Shown here: positions 1 to 12,702 of the stretch, piece after piece
Layout of the letters: each line of letters opens with the position of its first letter
Numbering within the stretch: position 1 is the first letter of the stretch
Assembly: GCF_905404315.1 (NCBI RefSeq)
Contig: NC_066282.1
Location: 8,270,501-8,334,500, forward strand
DNA length: 64,000 nt
Reading direction: 5' to 3'
Source of the DNA: Leptidea sinapis
Lineage: Eukaryota > Arthropoda > Insecta > Lepidoptera > Pieridae
The notes under the pieces: generated by a model
Database searches by the model: none
Told to the model about the DNA's origin: nothing
Seen by the model: only the letters and a program-made list of their open reading frames with translations
Position numbers and translations under genes: made by a program

Positions 1-1073
1 TTTTACTGTGCTTCACTTATGAAGCCTGACCTGAGACAAGAAAAACACCACAATCACTATTGTTGTTGCTGATATAGCTACTTCCGAGGCAACTGCTTTG
101 GTTAAATTTTTGACAGCATTAACATCAATTGTACATTTTTCAACATTTGAATATTATTATTGTTGGCATAACAAACTCAATTTAGAAACTGTTAATAATT
201 TCTTTTATCAAGAGTAAAGAGTGTTCAATGTACCTACTGGAATACATGTGAAATACTTTTCAAATTCATTAGCAACTTCTAAGATAACATTTAAATGTTC
301 CTTTTCTTTAGTTATGTCTGTAGAGGTTTTATAGGTTGTATTATCATTATAGCATGTATTTTATCTGCTTGATTTAATATTTAAGCAATTTGTCACTTTT
401 AAATAATCTCTCTCCCTCGTTTCTGGGATTAAATATAAAAATTTATAACATATGTATGTACAAAAGAAAAGGTTTGTATGAAAATGTCAAAATAGCCTAG
501 CCATACATTTTTACCATTGTTTATGTATTGCTATAAATATGGAACAGAAAAATGAATCTCAGTTATGAGTTGAGACAGTAATGACCTCATAACATTTTAA
601 AATATGAAAGCATCATTTGTGAATGTTGGTACCTTTCCATGAATTGGTTTTGGTGGGATACTTAACTATTTTAAGATTGAAGTTAGTGCTTTCCTTGTAT
701 AGGGGCATACAAACAGACACAGTTGAGATAATAGATATCAAATATGTGTCTTGAAAGTATTTTTTTTTCATTTGATGACAAAAAATTAAATAACAAACAT
801 AACTTCTGAACTCGTAATACTACTAACAGTACAATTTTTAGGGAGTTTGAACCAACACTCTCTTTTATGTATGCCATGCAAGTGATTGTAGTTAGATAAC
901 AGCTCTTAACTATCTTTTGATAATAATCTGAAATTTGTATTTAACACTAATTATAAAAAGATATTCTAAATACCTACATGATAAAGTTCAAGGGAAAATT
1001 AGTCACAATGTCAAATATACCAAAATTTTATTTGTAATGTAATGGAAAATAACTAAATTATAATAATTTAACT
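1..1073. other. Intergenic, no supported gene
   Basis: AT-rich sequence downstream of the Gemin6 stop. Short ORFs here show no recognisable domain. On the minus strand, about 20-150 could encode a short hydrophobic stretch ending in a stop (IVIVVFFLSQVRLHK), which might be the last exon of a tail-anchored protein. I found no convincing splice acceptor for it, so it is not called. Confidence 0.4.
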
Positions 1074-2731
1074 TTATTCAGGCATTTTCATTAAGATATT
1101 CATCACTTGACTTGCTACCATTGGATTATCTGTACATATGCTAGTTACATCATAAGGTGGCAATATCAAAGTATTGCCCAGTGCAAGATTATCATCAGAG
1201 TCTACTACAGGCATCAAATTTTTCTGAAACCAGCTTTTTACTTTTTCTCTCCTTTCTGCAACATTTACTTCTGTCTCCTCAACTTGTTTTTTTACAGGCC
1301 TTGGATAAGGTGCTTCTTCTAATTCTGTGATATTCAATACTGCATGCCCGGGTATTAAGACTGTTTTCCAACTACCTTCTTTTAAGATGTTCAAAATCAC
1401 ACTGCAACAAATAAAATTGGAAAAATTATTCAAGTACTTAAAAATGCACTCAGTACATCAGAAACTCAGAGGATCATGAGCAACTTAAAATTAAAATAGT
1501 AAATGAAGAAAGAGGCCTCATTTGCCAAATACTTTAAACAAAGGCATCCAAATTTTCTAGGCCGGGTGCAGAATCACAATGGTTAAAGAAGAGAGTCTCC
1601 CAATAAAGATCCTCCTTAACCTCAACCTCCTGGTTGACATGTGTCAACCATACTTCAACTCATACACTTATGGACTACTTATAGCATAGTAGTTAAAATT
1701 TTCTAATAAATCAAATTATATATTATGATATAAGACAACTGTTGAAAAAAATTCAGTTAAATTTCGAGGGTATACTGCAAAAATCCGCCAAACTACATTT
1801 TGGCAAAAATTATTTGAGTAAATAAAAAATCTTATCTTTTTTAAACTATATTCTGCTAAAACCAGCCTAGTGCTATGTCAAATGCTTGAGAAGATATAAC
1901 AAAGCAAAAACAGTTATATGCAACAAATGGTACAACACTTGATGGTTAAAATATCATAAATGACATTGCTAATAATTTTCCTAATAAATGTTACATGTAA
2001 AAAAAATATGAATTCTTAACTTCTTTTTCTTTGCAATTGCAAAAATAACATCTAAATAAACTTATTCTTATTCTTCAGAAGTGCTCTGTTTATTTCATTA
2101 CTGTAATTATACAGCAAAAATCTGATAAACAACTGTAATCACATTTTACATGTATCAAATTATACAATACCTAAGTATCATATTGTTAACATGCAGAAGA
2201 GAATAAACAACATCATAACTTTTTTAAGTAATACACAATTATTGAGTTCATGGTCAGTGATTTAGTACTTGAAAGTAAAAACATGTTTTGACAAGTTGCC
2301 GTCATTAACTCGGTTCACCATTTCAATTGTTTTAAGAGTATTGACTTTAAGTGACAGATTTTTGTGATTATGAAGAAATCTCTTTACTGATTAAAATTAA
2401 ATTACATTAATAAAATTGATTCTGGTAATGTTGTATCTAAGGTTGTATTTTTGGTTGTATAGTGTAATGTATTGCACATTAAAGTTTTTGAATCTATCCA
2501 AAAGTAGAACTAAAATTATTTGTGTAGTTTAAATTACAAAAACATAAGCTCTCATTTTATAACATATATTTACCTGAGATCAACTGGGTCAATGGCTTCT
2601 ATATAACCACAGTGTTCAATATTTTTCAGAACTTCTATTTTCGCAAATTTATCTATTAATGTTAACAGGAATTCTGGATCTTCTGTCAATTTTTCATGAT
2701 TACTAATATTGTTTTCACCAGTACTTTCCAT
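1074..2731 (-). CDS. Gemin6: Gemin6 (SMN complex subunit), complete, two exons
   Basis: Gemin6 pairs with Gemin7 in the SMN complex, which loads Sm proteins onto spliceosomal snRNAs. Exon 1 is 2574-2731 (158 nt, ATG at 2731) and ends in a donor reading AG|GTAAATA. Exon 2 is 1074-1401 and follows a TTGCAG acceptor. The join is in frame and gives 161 residues, close to the human length of about 167. The N-terminal half has the Sm-fold pattern (IEHCGYIEAIDPVDLS, then VILNILKEGSWKTVLIPGHAV). The second half has the Gemin6 charged segment (RREKVKSWFQKN) and the ending LILPPYDVTSICTDN. The family match is by recognition of these blocks. The 1.17 kb intron holds no recognisable element. An AATAAA overlaps the stop codon and another lies about 45 nt further on. 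Confidence 0.88.
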
Positions 2732-3355
2732 AATAACTAGAAATATATCACGTAGTAGAACTTGATACTGTATTTAATTCATAGTATGTAGTCCATATTA
2801 AATAATTACAATTAAAACGATATTGGTTCCAATTGAAAAATAATATCTTAAGAGGTCGGCGCGCGCCGCACGGTCTAGTGACAAGCAAAGTGACTAGCAA
2901 AGAGAATTTAAACACTACGTTCAAGAGACGAGAGCGCCATACAAAATAATGAGAAATGTCGCTTGTATTGTATTGCAGTTGCACTAAATCTTGATACCAA
3001 ATTACCAACATAATCAACTAATGACGTAACATCAGAGCTGCCAATATAATAAATATATAGGGTTGGAATCAATACATAATTTTTATCGATAATTACCTAT
3101 ATAATTTACTATAAAAAATGTCTACTTTTAAGGTTCTCTTTTGTTAATTATAATATTGACATAAGCAAAGTCCAACTAGTTTAAACTAAGGTATACGTTT
3201 TAGTTAACTCAAAGAAAAAATCAATTAACAATTAATATTTTATTAATAGTTTTGTTTGACGTTGTAGTTTCGGTTTAGACATTCTTTGGTATTCGTTTTT
3301 CAGATGTTGCAATAAAGTCGTAGGCGAGGGTCCTGATCCTGAATCTGAAATTGAC
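2732..3355. other. Upstream region of Gemin6, no gene seen
   Basis: This holds the presumed Gemin6 promoter and 5' UTR. A small GC-rich patch with GGCGCGCGCC lies near 2858. The ORF at 2748-3017 has no family features. Nothing else is recognisable. Confidence 0.5.
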
Positions 3356-3359
3356 GACA

Positions 3360-3482
3360 AACGAGCGTACGCGCGGGACGCCTGGTGATACGTGATCACC
3401 GCCGCACACATTATCTTGCAACACCAGAGGAATTGCAGGAGCGTTGCCAGCCTTGAAAGAAGGCGTACGCCTTTTTTTCTTT
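3360..3482 (-). mobile_element. LINE 3' fragment
   Basis: The segment is close to the 3' end of the LINE copies at 51505-51930 and 23650-23940. It shares the block around ATCACCGCCGC..CACATT, CAACACCAGAGGAATT and GCGTTGCCAGCC, followed by a T-run. It is the remnant of a retroposon inserted in minus orientation. Confidence 0.7.
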
Positions 3483-3950
3483 TAGCTGTTTATTTGAGAT
3501 TTCTAGCTACTGGTGACTCATATTCTTCTTTGTAATTGCATCGGATATCAAAAGCAAAATGTAGAGAATTTGAACTTGCTAAGTAATATTAATTATTTGT
3601 TTTTATGTCTTTAAAAATATTTTCACTGTTGTTAAATTTAATTTATAGCTTCAGTTGTGACCTATTATTAAGTGTTATTAGCATTAGTTGTTAACCTGTG
3701 TGGTTTTTTTAGATGCTAAGTTTATTAACGAATAATGAACTGAGTATAATATATAATAAAGTAGGAAGTAAACACGAGTATAATATATTTATAATATAAT
3801 TATAATATGAAACAAATACGGAATCGAAAACATAATTCTTTTCAGACAGATGTTAACACATAAAACCTTTGACAATTATAACGATCGTTTACCAAGAAGG
3901 TGCGTAGGCTAAAGGCTTACTACCTTCTTAACATCCCGTCTCGTTTTTGG

Positions 3951-6824
3951 CTAGGCTAAGCCTATAAGAGTGCTCAGCTCTTTTATCCGGGGCTTGAATT
4001 GCGGCTTGGTTAGGAAGTCGGCGAGCTGTTTCGCTGCATCTACTTTAAGGACCTTAAGGCTTCCTGTAGTCACACACTCGCGTACAAAGAAATGTCGTAT
4101 CTGAATGTGCTTTGTCCTCTGGTGCCTTTCATAAGGTGAGTCATGGGCTAAACATATCGCAGACTCACTGTCTAGATGAAGTTCTGCATAGACATCCCCA
4201 GTCACCATAAACTTCAGAATTCTCTTGAGCCATATGATCTCTCTGGCCGTTTCGCTGGCTGCCACTATCTCCGCCTCATTCCAGAAGTAGATTTCCCTGT
4301 GGTAAGATCTCCTCCATGGTCTGCATCACTATAGCTTTTAATTCATGTATTTGTTGCAGTGGAATATCGGTATGTTACCATAATCAATGGTCCCTTTTAT
4401 GTAGCGAAAGATCCTCTTCACTCTCACCACATCTTCGGGATTGAGATTGTCTAATTTTCTTGAGACAACACTTACAGCGTAAGCTATGTCTGGTCTTATC
4501 CCAACAGCTAAATAAGAAAGTGCCCCAACTGCTTCTCTATAAGGTAATGGGCTGCTTCTTTCTCATTATTTTGTAAAGTAGCGTCTTTGACTATCGGTGT
4601 CACAGCAGCTTTACAGTTCTGCATGTTAAACCTCTCTAGGAGACGCTTCGCATAACTCTTTTGATCAATTTTAATTGATTCATCATGTTTTCTTTCAATT
4701 TCTATCCCCAGAAAGTATGAGCCAGATTTAGTCGTTATCTTAAATCGCTGTTTCAATTGATATAAAAAACTCTCAGCCTCTTTCTGGTTCGCTGAGGCGA
4801 TCAACCCATCGTCGATATACAACGTCAGGATCAGTTTCTTATCATTGCTATCCTTTTTTCTTACGAAGAGGCATGGATCACTCTCACATTGTTTAAATCC
4901 TATCTTTAGGATGTATTCGGTAATGCAATGGTTCCAACACCGAGGAGCCTGCTTCAAACCATATAGACTCCTTTTGAGTTTGCATACCTTACCTGATTTA
5001 TCATTATAGCCTTCAGGAGGCTTCATGTAAATCTCTTCATTTAATTTTCCATATAGAAACGCGCTCGAAACGTCGAATTCTGACAAAACTAGATTTTCTT
5101 GCGCAGCGACATCAAAACTACTCTTATTGTACTCGTCTTTGCTACAGGACTAAATGTCTCATAATAATCCAGTCCTTTATTCTGTGAGTAACCTTTTATT
5201 ACCAAACGTGCTTTATATTTATCAACCGTGCCATCATGATTGGTCTTGATCTTATAAACCCAGTTACAAGGGATCGCTTTCCTATCTTTGGGTAAGTCTA
5301 CCATATCCCACGTTTGATTTTAATTAAGAGAGTTGATTTCGCTTTCCTTTGCTTTACGCCATTTGTCAGCTTCAGCACTTTAAATCGCTTGCTTGTATGT
5401 GGTCGGTTCTATTATAGGCCGATCTGATTTGGACAGTGCATGACAGATATTACACACAAAATCTCTGTATCGATTTGGAAGTCTAAGATTTCCACGATTG
5501 CGTAGAGTTATTATACCTCCATGCTCTATTTCTGTTAAAGGGATCTCTGCATCATCATCTTCAACATCTTCTGCATCATCGTAAGCACTTTCAATACCAG
5601 ATTGAATTCCGTATGCGATGTCGCAATCTTCGTCATTTACTCCATTATTTATCATCTCTAACCCTTGTTCAGTATCAGTGTTTTCATCACTGACAAATCC
5701 TTCGCCATTGAGTTCTCGTTCATTATTACTGACTGATCCTTCTCCCACAACAAAGTCTTTACTGGATCCATACTGAAATCCTAAAAAATCAAGGTTAAAT
5801 TTATTGTACTGTGACTGGCTACAATCCTTTTGAGTGTTTGTCATATTCGGCTTCTCTGCCTTACGTTGCGGCTCTAATTTGTTCTCTTCCAAATCCTCTG
5901 CTTCCCCAACGAGAGGATATTCTTTGAAAATGACATCATGTGACTGAATCAATTTGTGATGTTCCTCATCCCAAATTAGATATCCTTCATCATGGTCATA
6001 TGTCGGATAGTAATCCCTTTTGAGCCTTCTTGTCCAACTTCTTCCATTTCTCTTTTGGAACATGAGGATAGCATGTACATTACACGCAGGTGCTTTATTC
6101 TTGGTTTCTTGCTATGCCATGATTCATACGGTGACTTTCCATCAGGTCCTGGTCCTGTTCTGTTAAGGATATACACCGACGTTAGAATTAATTCTGCCCA
6201 TAACGGCGCTGGCATCTTTCCATGTGCGTACATCATGGCTCTTGCCATCTCCACAACAGTCCTATTCTCACGCTCAGTAGGATTCTGTTGAGGGGTGTAA
6301 GGCATCGTCAGCCTTTGTATGATACCTTCTTTTTGCAGTATTTCTCGAACCTTAGCGTTGTCAAATTCACCTCCATTGTCGCTCAAAATCTCTTTCACCT
6401 TCACACCGGCTGCCTTAACTTCAGCTAGCATTAATAATAGCTTTAGGTGGACTTCTGACTTTTCTCGCATTACAAATACCCAACGATACTTAGTATGGAC
6501 ATCCTTGAATAATACAAAGTAGCGATTCTTCGCATAGGAGAAGGGGAAAGGACCGCAAACATCAGTACAAATTAATTCATATGGTCGGGTTGCCTTCTCT
6601 CTGGTCCCAAATTTAAGTGTGTGGGATTTTCCGTGAATGCAACCTTCGCAAATTTCCTTGTTAGTCTGTGTTTTGATGTGCAGTTCCTTTTCTAAAATTT
6701 TCTTAACATGCGTCTTATTCTGATGGCCGAATCGTTCATGGTAAAGTTGAATAAGGTTCAGCGTCGATAACTGGTTTACTTCTGCAGGCTTTAAGCATTG
6801 AGATGTTAAGAGGCATTGAGGCAA
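3951..6824 (-). pseudogene. copia pol: integrase, RT and RNase H, frameshifted
   Basis: Integrase (5976-6824) keeps the HHCC zinc region (HERFGHQ..CEGCIHG) and the acidic triad contexts CTDVCGP, SDNGGEF and PTERENRT. A linker rich in acidic residues follows in another frame (5380-6063). The RT is in two pieces (5089-5304 and 4508-5086), with CNWVYKIKTNHDGTVDKYKA and LYGLKQAPRCWN blocks and an active site written YIDD. RNase H is at 3951-4265 (LHLDSESAICLAHDS, then RTKHIQIRHFFVRE and QLADFLTKP). At least three frame changes separate these blocks. This is established copia family architecture; the protein is not expected to be functional. Confidence 0.9.
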
Positions 6825-7033
6825 TAGAGATCACCATGCCTCTCTCTCTTTCCAATTAACCGCTTTACACTGTTCACCTTAAATATGCACGTTGTTGGTG
6901 TTGACTCAAATGTGCTATTATTCGAAATATCATGTGCCGCAAGGACTGAGAAAAGATTTCGACTTATGGTGGGTACGTACCATACGTTCTTTAAGGTAAT
7001 CTGATGTACTTTACCATCTACATGTGCTTCTGC

Positions 7034-7546
7034 TCAAATGGTACTAATCCCTACTGCATGAATTTTTTGTCCATTAGCGCCTCGTACTGTGTGCTTGCTC
7101 TTGAAATGGTTGAACTCCACAAAAAGATCGCCTCTATTTGTTGCTCCATTATCTACATAAAAATTTATCGTATCTTTTGTTTCATTACCAGTTATGGACA
7201 AGATAATCATGTTGACATTCTTATTGTCATTTTTTGACTTCTCTGGCCTTCCATCACTTATCGATTTCTCACATTTCCTTACAAAGTGACCGAGTTTGCC
7301 ACAATAATTGCACCTTTTCTTATCTTTTCGCGTCTCTTCCTTGCTTTCTTCTTTGCTGTTAACTTTGACTTCCTTCTTTCCAGTTTTTACCCATAATGCG
7401 TCAGCATTGCTGCTGCATTCATCGTTTTCTTCTACTTTTACAAGAACCTTCTCATGAGAACACAACTGAACAGTCAGGTTATCAACCGTGCCATCAGGAT
7501 TGGTCTTGATCTTATAAACCCACTTACAAGGAGGTGCCCTACGCAC
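7034..7546 (-). pseudogene. copia gag zinc knuckle and protease, with a fused RT scrap
   Basis: One open frame of 170 codons. It contains a CCHC knuckle (CNYCGKLGHFVRKC) and the start of an aspartic protease written YVDNGATN (usual form D-S/T-G). The first 20 or so residues (CKWVYKIKTNPDGTVD) are not gag. They repeat the RT block found at 5212-5270 of the same element, and most of gag is missing. The frame is therefore an artefact of rearrangement, not a native start. Confidence 0.8.
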
Positions 7547-7588
7547 CTAACTTAACTTACGCACTAAAGCCTTACTACCTTCTTAACA

Positions 7589-8255
7589 AAGTTGACCTAC
7601 TTTTTATATCAAAATATGTAATATGATAAATAAATAAACAAAAAAAAGTTAATGCATTACTCATGCTTGAGAGACGATTATAGCAGTATCCAAAGAATAT
7701 CTTATTAAAAGCCGAGATAAATATTGCTAATAAAGCTTATATCTTTGACCACTCGTCTTTTCCAATTCCACGAAAAAAAAGCGGTCTGTCCGGTAAATGT
7801 TTAAACCACCAAGTATGGATTGAGTATTAAACTTCTTTTAAATAAGTATTATACATAAACTTCAATAAAATTAACAATACTAATTGGTAAAAACATAAAC
7901 ATGTATGTTTTATGCTGGTGTGAACGCTGTCAATGTATCAGACTGTATCAAATATGTCTCAGATCTATATAATATATAGATCACAATATTATTGTGAAAG
8001 CAAATGTGTTTTATACTTATATAAAAACTTGTTTGCAACAGAGTGTGAACGTAAGAATGTTTCAGACTATTGCAATACATGTTAAAAACAAATAATTATA
8101 TTTTGACAAGTATTCTACAAGTTATGCATAAAACAAGTTATTAACTTGTTTCTTTGTGTAAACGAGGGGTAACGACAACGAGTGACGGAGTGCGACAGAG
8201 AATTTTCAGAAAATAGGAATAAACAATAATATTTATTAAATACAAAATTGTCATC
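7589..8255. other. Upstream region of BLOC1S2
   Basis: AT-rich sequence that must contain the BLOC1S2 promoter and 5' UTR. No clear TATA or initiator can be assigned. No ORF of interest is present. Confidence 0.5.
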
Positions 8256-11200
8256 ATGTCAGACGAAGAAAATGAAAAATGGTCGAGAGACGAACCAAAT
8301 AAAGGTACTTAATTAATATAAACTGTGGAGTAGTGCGTAGGTCTATATCTAAGTGTCTGGATATATAAAGGGTTTCTAATCAATGGAAATTTGTAATATT
8401 TTAGAGCACCGCATCTCACCAACATGTTCCAACTTTGAAGTACTTGATCCTCACGACCCCGTTATAAGTCGGCTAGCCATGCAGCTATTTAAACGCACTA
8501 ATGACTACTTACAAGGAGAAATGGCAGCTGGACAGGTATTAATTTTTTTATTGCATAAAATAAACTCACAGAGTGCTGAATTAGCTGTGACTTGACTGCA
8601 AAGATTTCATTTATGTCAAAACCTGATGATTGAATCTGATTTTGATTGATTTTATTTTTACTTAAAAGTAGTCCTAATAACATGCACTAGGTGCATTGAG
8701 ATTCCATTGTAATTGTTTCCAAGATTAGCTAAAATAAACATAGAGACGAATTGGTATTCTGTTTTAAGGACTATCTACTATCAGAATATCTACGTAAACG
8801 GTAATTACTGTAGATGTGCAATAATTTGGTCTTAATCTACTGTTGAGGAAACATGAAATTACCTTAGATAATTTATATGTTTATTACTTTAGTGTACGTG
8901 ACAACCTACACCTTACATTTGCGATTTGTATGTCACTGTGCTTACATTGCTTAAAGTAGAGGTTAACTGTCGACCTCTATTCTATTCTTCCTACTGTGGC
9001 TTCTGTGGAAGACACCACAGATTAGCCAGTATCAGGTTAAAGTAGACTACCAAGCTTTGAGTATGTGTCTCCTAAGTTAAACAGTAATGATCGGTGTTAA
9101 GATTACATAGTTTTATTTAATTATACAAATAATATACCTGCTATTAGACTATAAAGGACATACACAGATAGAATTACTTAAATTATTTATAAATATAAGT
9201 ACTTTATGATATTTACAACTTAATCTTATTTATTTTAATATATTTACAAAAGTAGTGTAAACTAGGGAGAGGAGACAAAAGAAAAAGTAGTGTAATGGGG
9301 GTTGGACGGGGGACTTCAGCAGGTAGATAATTGTACAGAGAAGATTGCATTAAGGGACAACTGAAGAACAAATGATCCATGTTTCCCTCATCAAGTCCAC
9401 AATCACATAGGGAATGAACTCTTTTTCTAAGTTTAGCTAGAAAAACTGGGGTGCAGGTGTGGTTTAAATTTAAGTGGCATATAGTAGAGATTACTGTTTT
9501 ATTTTGTATCCTACATTTTGAGAACCAAGGTTTTTGAGGAATTTCTGGTTGTAGTTCTTGATAAAATTTTCCTTTTGAAGTTTTGGAAACTTGCCAAATG
9601 TTTGACCAACTCTCATACATCTTGGGTTTCAGGGTAGAGCACTAGTCATGAGTGAATATTTCAGAATACTGAAAGGAACCTGAATGGGCAGCTGATCAAG
9701 CACAGGCATCTGCATTTTATTACCAGAGATGCCTGCTAAAACTATGTTAATTTTGAGTTCATAGCACTCTTTCAAACTTTCTCTTATTTTGACCTAAATG
9801 GATTTGAGAGAATTGATTGAAGGCAACTTTTAGAGTCTGAAAGGATAATAGAATTGTTCATGTTGTGAGACTTAACAAATAGAATAGCTTCAAGTATGGC
9901 AATTGATTCCCCAGTAAACACAGAAGTGGTAGGTGGGCAGCTATAACTCAGTATAATTCTTGCTGAGGGAATTTACATTTTCACAGCTGTCATAGTCTAT
10001 TTAGACAAATAAACGATCCTGAAGGTCATTACCATGTCATATCTCATTGTACCATCTTTTATAACCTACTGAATATAATGAATTACAGTTGTACGGCATT
10101 ATACTCAAAAAGTCTTGTGGTTTAATTTTTTTAATTAATTTATTTTTATTTTATTTACTCCATAAGAAGTCATGAAATTTGAGCATTCTTGTAGCATCAC
10201 TAATAAAAGATTGTAATTAATATAATTTGTAAAATAATAAAGCTGCAAATATTGACTAATCGAGTGACATAAGGTTTCATGCCACTTATTCTCATTAAAT
10301 CTCAACTTTATCCCAAGTGGTGGTAAATGGTAAAATGTAAAAGTTTTGACATTGATAAGTATAAGTTGTTTGAAGTAAATGAATAAACTGATATTGTTTT
10401 TATTGGAAATACCATAAATAGAATACACACACTCACTGATAAACATTTTAATTTTATATTATGTCGGGCTGTCCTAGTTTGGGGGTCGAGGGTAATTTTA
10501 AGCAAAATTTTTTTTTTTTGCAACAAATAAAGACATATTATTTATTATTATTATTAAATTTTAGGATCATTATACACTATTGGAAGAAATCAACCGTCTC
10601 ACAATCACAAAATACACAGACCTAAAAAATCTGACAGTTAACTTATCTAAGGCATTGAATGAATATAATGATTTGTGTAAGTATTTCTTGTTTATTTATC
10701 AAATAAATACACTTCCAACTAGTGATAACTAGAGATAGAACGATGGCGAGAACAAATGTGTTGGCAAAGTCGCCTTTAACTAGAGCCCTTCGCCATATAA
10801 ATGAACTCCACACAAAGTGGACATTTTTGAGTGTACGTGGAGTGAACTCACAAGGGTATTGTTATATGTAGTATGTTATGGTAAATAGTAGTATGTTTAA
10901 GTTTTTTCTATTTCTGGTGTGATATATTATTTGTAATGTAATGTTTGATTGTATGATTAGTTTTACTTTGATTTGATTGTTGTTTGCTGTGTTTGTTATT
11001 CTTGTTTGTTTGTAACTGTTGCATTAGGTAATACCTGTAATGATAGTTGCTATGTGTGTGAAATAAATAAATAAATAAAAATAAAAAAGAACCAATTGCA
11101 TGCCTCATAAGCAAAGCTGATAAGGTTGTGTTCTACCCTTGATTTACAAAAATCAAGTTATTTCTTGCATTGAAATTTTTTAAACATATCCTCCTACCAA

Positions 11201-11581
11201 GGAATTGGCTCTCGCTAATCTGCAACCGGGTAAGATGTTAAGTGAAACCCTGCAGAAACCAATTTGTGGACATGTTTCATTGACACAGCAAACAATGGCA
11301 CAAGTGTTTTTTTTTTTTTTTCAATTCGAGAACAAGATAATAATATTTCATAACATTTTAAATACTTATGGATTTAAGTAAAATATGGACTAATTAATAA
11401 AGTTTCTTTAATTTTTTAATAATTTCTGTATTTTTGTTCAGATGAAGCAGCAATAAAACCATTGCTGTTAGAAATTGATGAAATTGACTCACAAGTGTCA
11501 CAATTTGAAGCAAATGCCTACAGACTGGACAGTTACACTAAACAGTTGATGGCTCGGTTCACAGAACTTGGAGAAAAGTGA
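8256..11581 (+). CDS. Blos2: BLOC-1 complex subunit 2 (Blos2), complete, four exons
   Basis: BLOC-1 subunit 2 is a coiled-coil protein of the complex that sorts cargo to lysosome-related organelles; some subunits are shared with BORC, which positions lysosomes. Exons are 8256-8304, 8405-8535, 10565-10676 and 11442-11581, all with GT-AG boundaries and in-frame joins, giving 143 residues (human about 142). Diagnostic blocks are LAMQLFKRTNDYLQGEMAA, then DHYTLLEEINRLTITKYTDL, NLSKALNEYNDL, and a helical end DEIDSQVSQFEANAYRLDSY. The first exon encodes an acidic leader (MSDEENEKW). Intron 2 contains a LINE 3' end and intron 3 a retroposon tail. An AATAAA lies near 12203. Confidence 0.93.
8960..10040 (-). 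mobile_element. LINE 3' end: RNase H, Cys-rich tail and 3' UTR
   Basis: On the minus strand, about 9840-9960 encodes RNase H-like blocks (TGESIAILEAILF and SIILSDSKSCLQSIL). 9213-9620 encodes the C-terminal tail with CDCGLDEGNMDHLFFSCP. The 3' UTR runs down to about 8960. A second copy of the same tail and UTR is at 63480-64000. This is a 5'-truncated, frameshifted non-LTR retrotransposon inside BLOC1S2 intron 2. Confidence 0.85.
10740..11092 (+). mobile_element. Probable retroposon fragment with (AAAT)n tail
   Basis: The sequence ends in a run of AAATA units followed by A-rich sequence (about 11064-11090), the usual 3' tail of a LINE or SINE. The body (for example TGGACATTTTTGAGTG near 10820) has no recognised coding block. 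It lies in BLOC1S2 intron 3. Confidence 0.5.
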
Positions 11582-11904
11582 ATTTCTTAATAGAAACATT
11601 GAACAGAAACTCCCTTTAACAAAATGTAAAATACAAATAACAAAATTAGTTAAAAAATTCATGATAACAGTGGCAACCCAACATGGTTCTACATTATTTA
11701 TGAATTATTTAGGTGTTATTTTTTTTATCCATATCTCAAGGTTGATCTCCTCACGTTCAAGGTATTTAATGGTTACCCTAGAACCTATAAATATAGGCAT
11801 TTTTGCTACCAAAGGAATAATGTTTCGTTAGCGGTTTCCTGGTTGATAGTGTAAACATGAAATAGAAGATATTTTTATTTTGACGAGGAGAAATGAACTT
11901 ACGT

Positions 11905-11995
11905 GTCACCTGATATAAAGTGATCACCTACCGCCACCTACCCTTGCAATACCAGAGGAATCACGGGAGTTTTGTGGGCCTTTTAGGACGCGCTT
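11905..11995 (-). mobile_element. Short LINE 3' fragment
   Basis: Degenerate match to the same 3' end as at 51505-51640 (TGATCACC..CCGCC and CAATACCAGAGGAATCAC). It lies in the 3' flank of BLOC1S2, probably within its 3' UTR. Confidence 0.55.
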
Positions 11996-12702
11996 ATTTA
12001 AAGTACACATCGCCTGGAACACCGCGCAAGGAAAGTCATTCGACAGTTTATAAATTACGTAATATAAATTATTGTAGTAAAGTCTTATTTTATTTGTGTA
12101 ATTTCTTCGTGGATTATTGCGATGTTTTTTAATGTTAAGGAAGACTAAGTTGCGACTATATTGTATAAGTTTTTTGTATAGATTCATGAAGTTAAGTTGG
12201 AAATAAAATATTTACTTTACATATATTTTTAGTGTTATTTAATTCTATCGTCGCGTCGGCCTACAGTAACTTTGGTTCCTATATTTGACTTCCGATTAAA
12301 TTTTCTGAAATGTTAAGAATAATAGGAATTTCGTATTATTCCGAATTTTATGATAGGATTAGGACATATCAGGATGGTGAATATTTACTTTTCCATTTGG
12401 CCAAACAGAAACTCATTCAAATAGATCATGTGCTTTTTTTTGGGTTTAAGTGTTATTAAATTTGTGTTTAATTTCACAATTTAATTTGATCAATGAGAAA
12501 ATTATTTGTTTTACTGATCATTTACATCTAGGTGATTCTGACGGAATTACGTGCGTGTCGCTAAAACTAAGAGCCTGGAAGATTAGATGGAGCAGCGAAT
12601 TATATTATGATATTAAGTATTCAAACACTAATGATAGGTACTTAAGAAATTGATATTTGCCGATTAAGATGAAAAAATAACATTAATCATATATAGGTAA
12701 TA

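Larger units (their letters stand above)
3851..7588 (-). mobile_element. Ty1/copia LTR retrotransposon, defective and rearranged
   Basis: Read on the minus strand, the order is a partial 5' LTR start, a misplaced RT scrap, the gag end and protease, integrase, reverse transcriptase and RNase H, which is the Ty1/copia gene order. Both ends carry the same terminal motif: TGTTAAGAAGGTAGTAAG begins at 7588 (5' side) and at 3933 (3' side, just after a purine tract GAGACGGGA). The 5' LTR is cut to roughly 45 bp. The 3' LTR may end at a TGTTAACA near 3851, but that limit is uncertain and I found no target-site duplication. The reading frame is broken in several places, so the element is dead. Confidence 0.85.

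Noticed and set aside
1..150. Last exon of a tail-anchored membrane protein on the minus strand
   Set aside because: Short hydrophobic C-terminus reads well but no splice acceptor or family match could be found within the window.
5992..6522. Plus-strand ORFs over copia integrase
   Set aside because: Antisense shadows of the minus-strand integrase.
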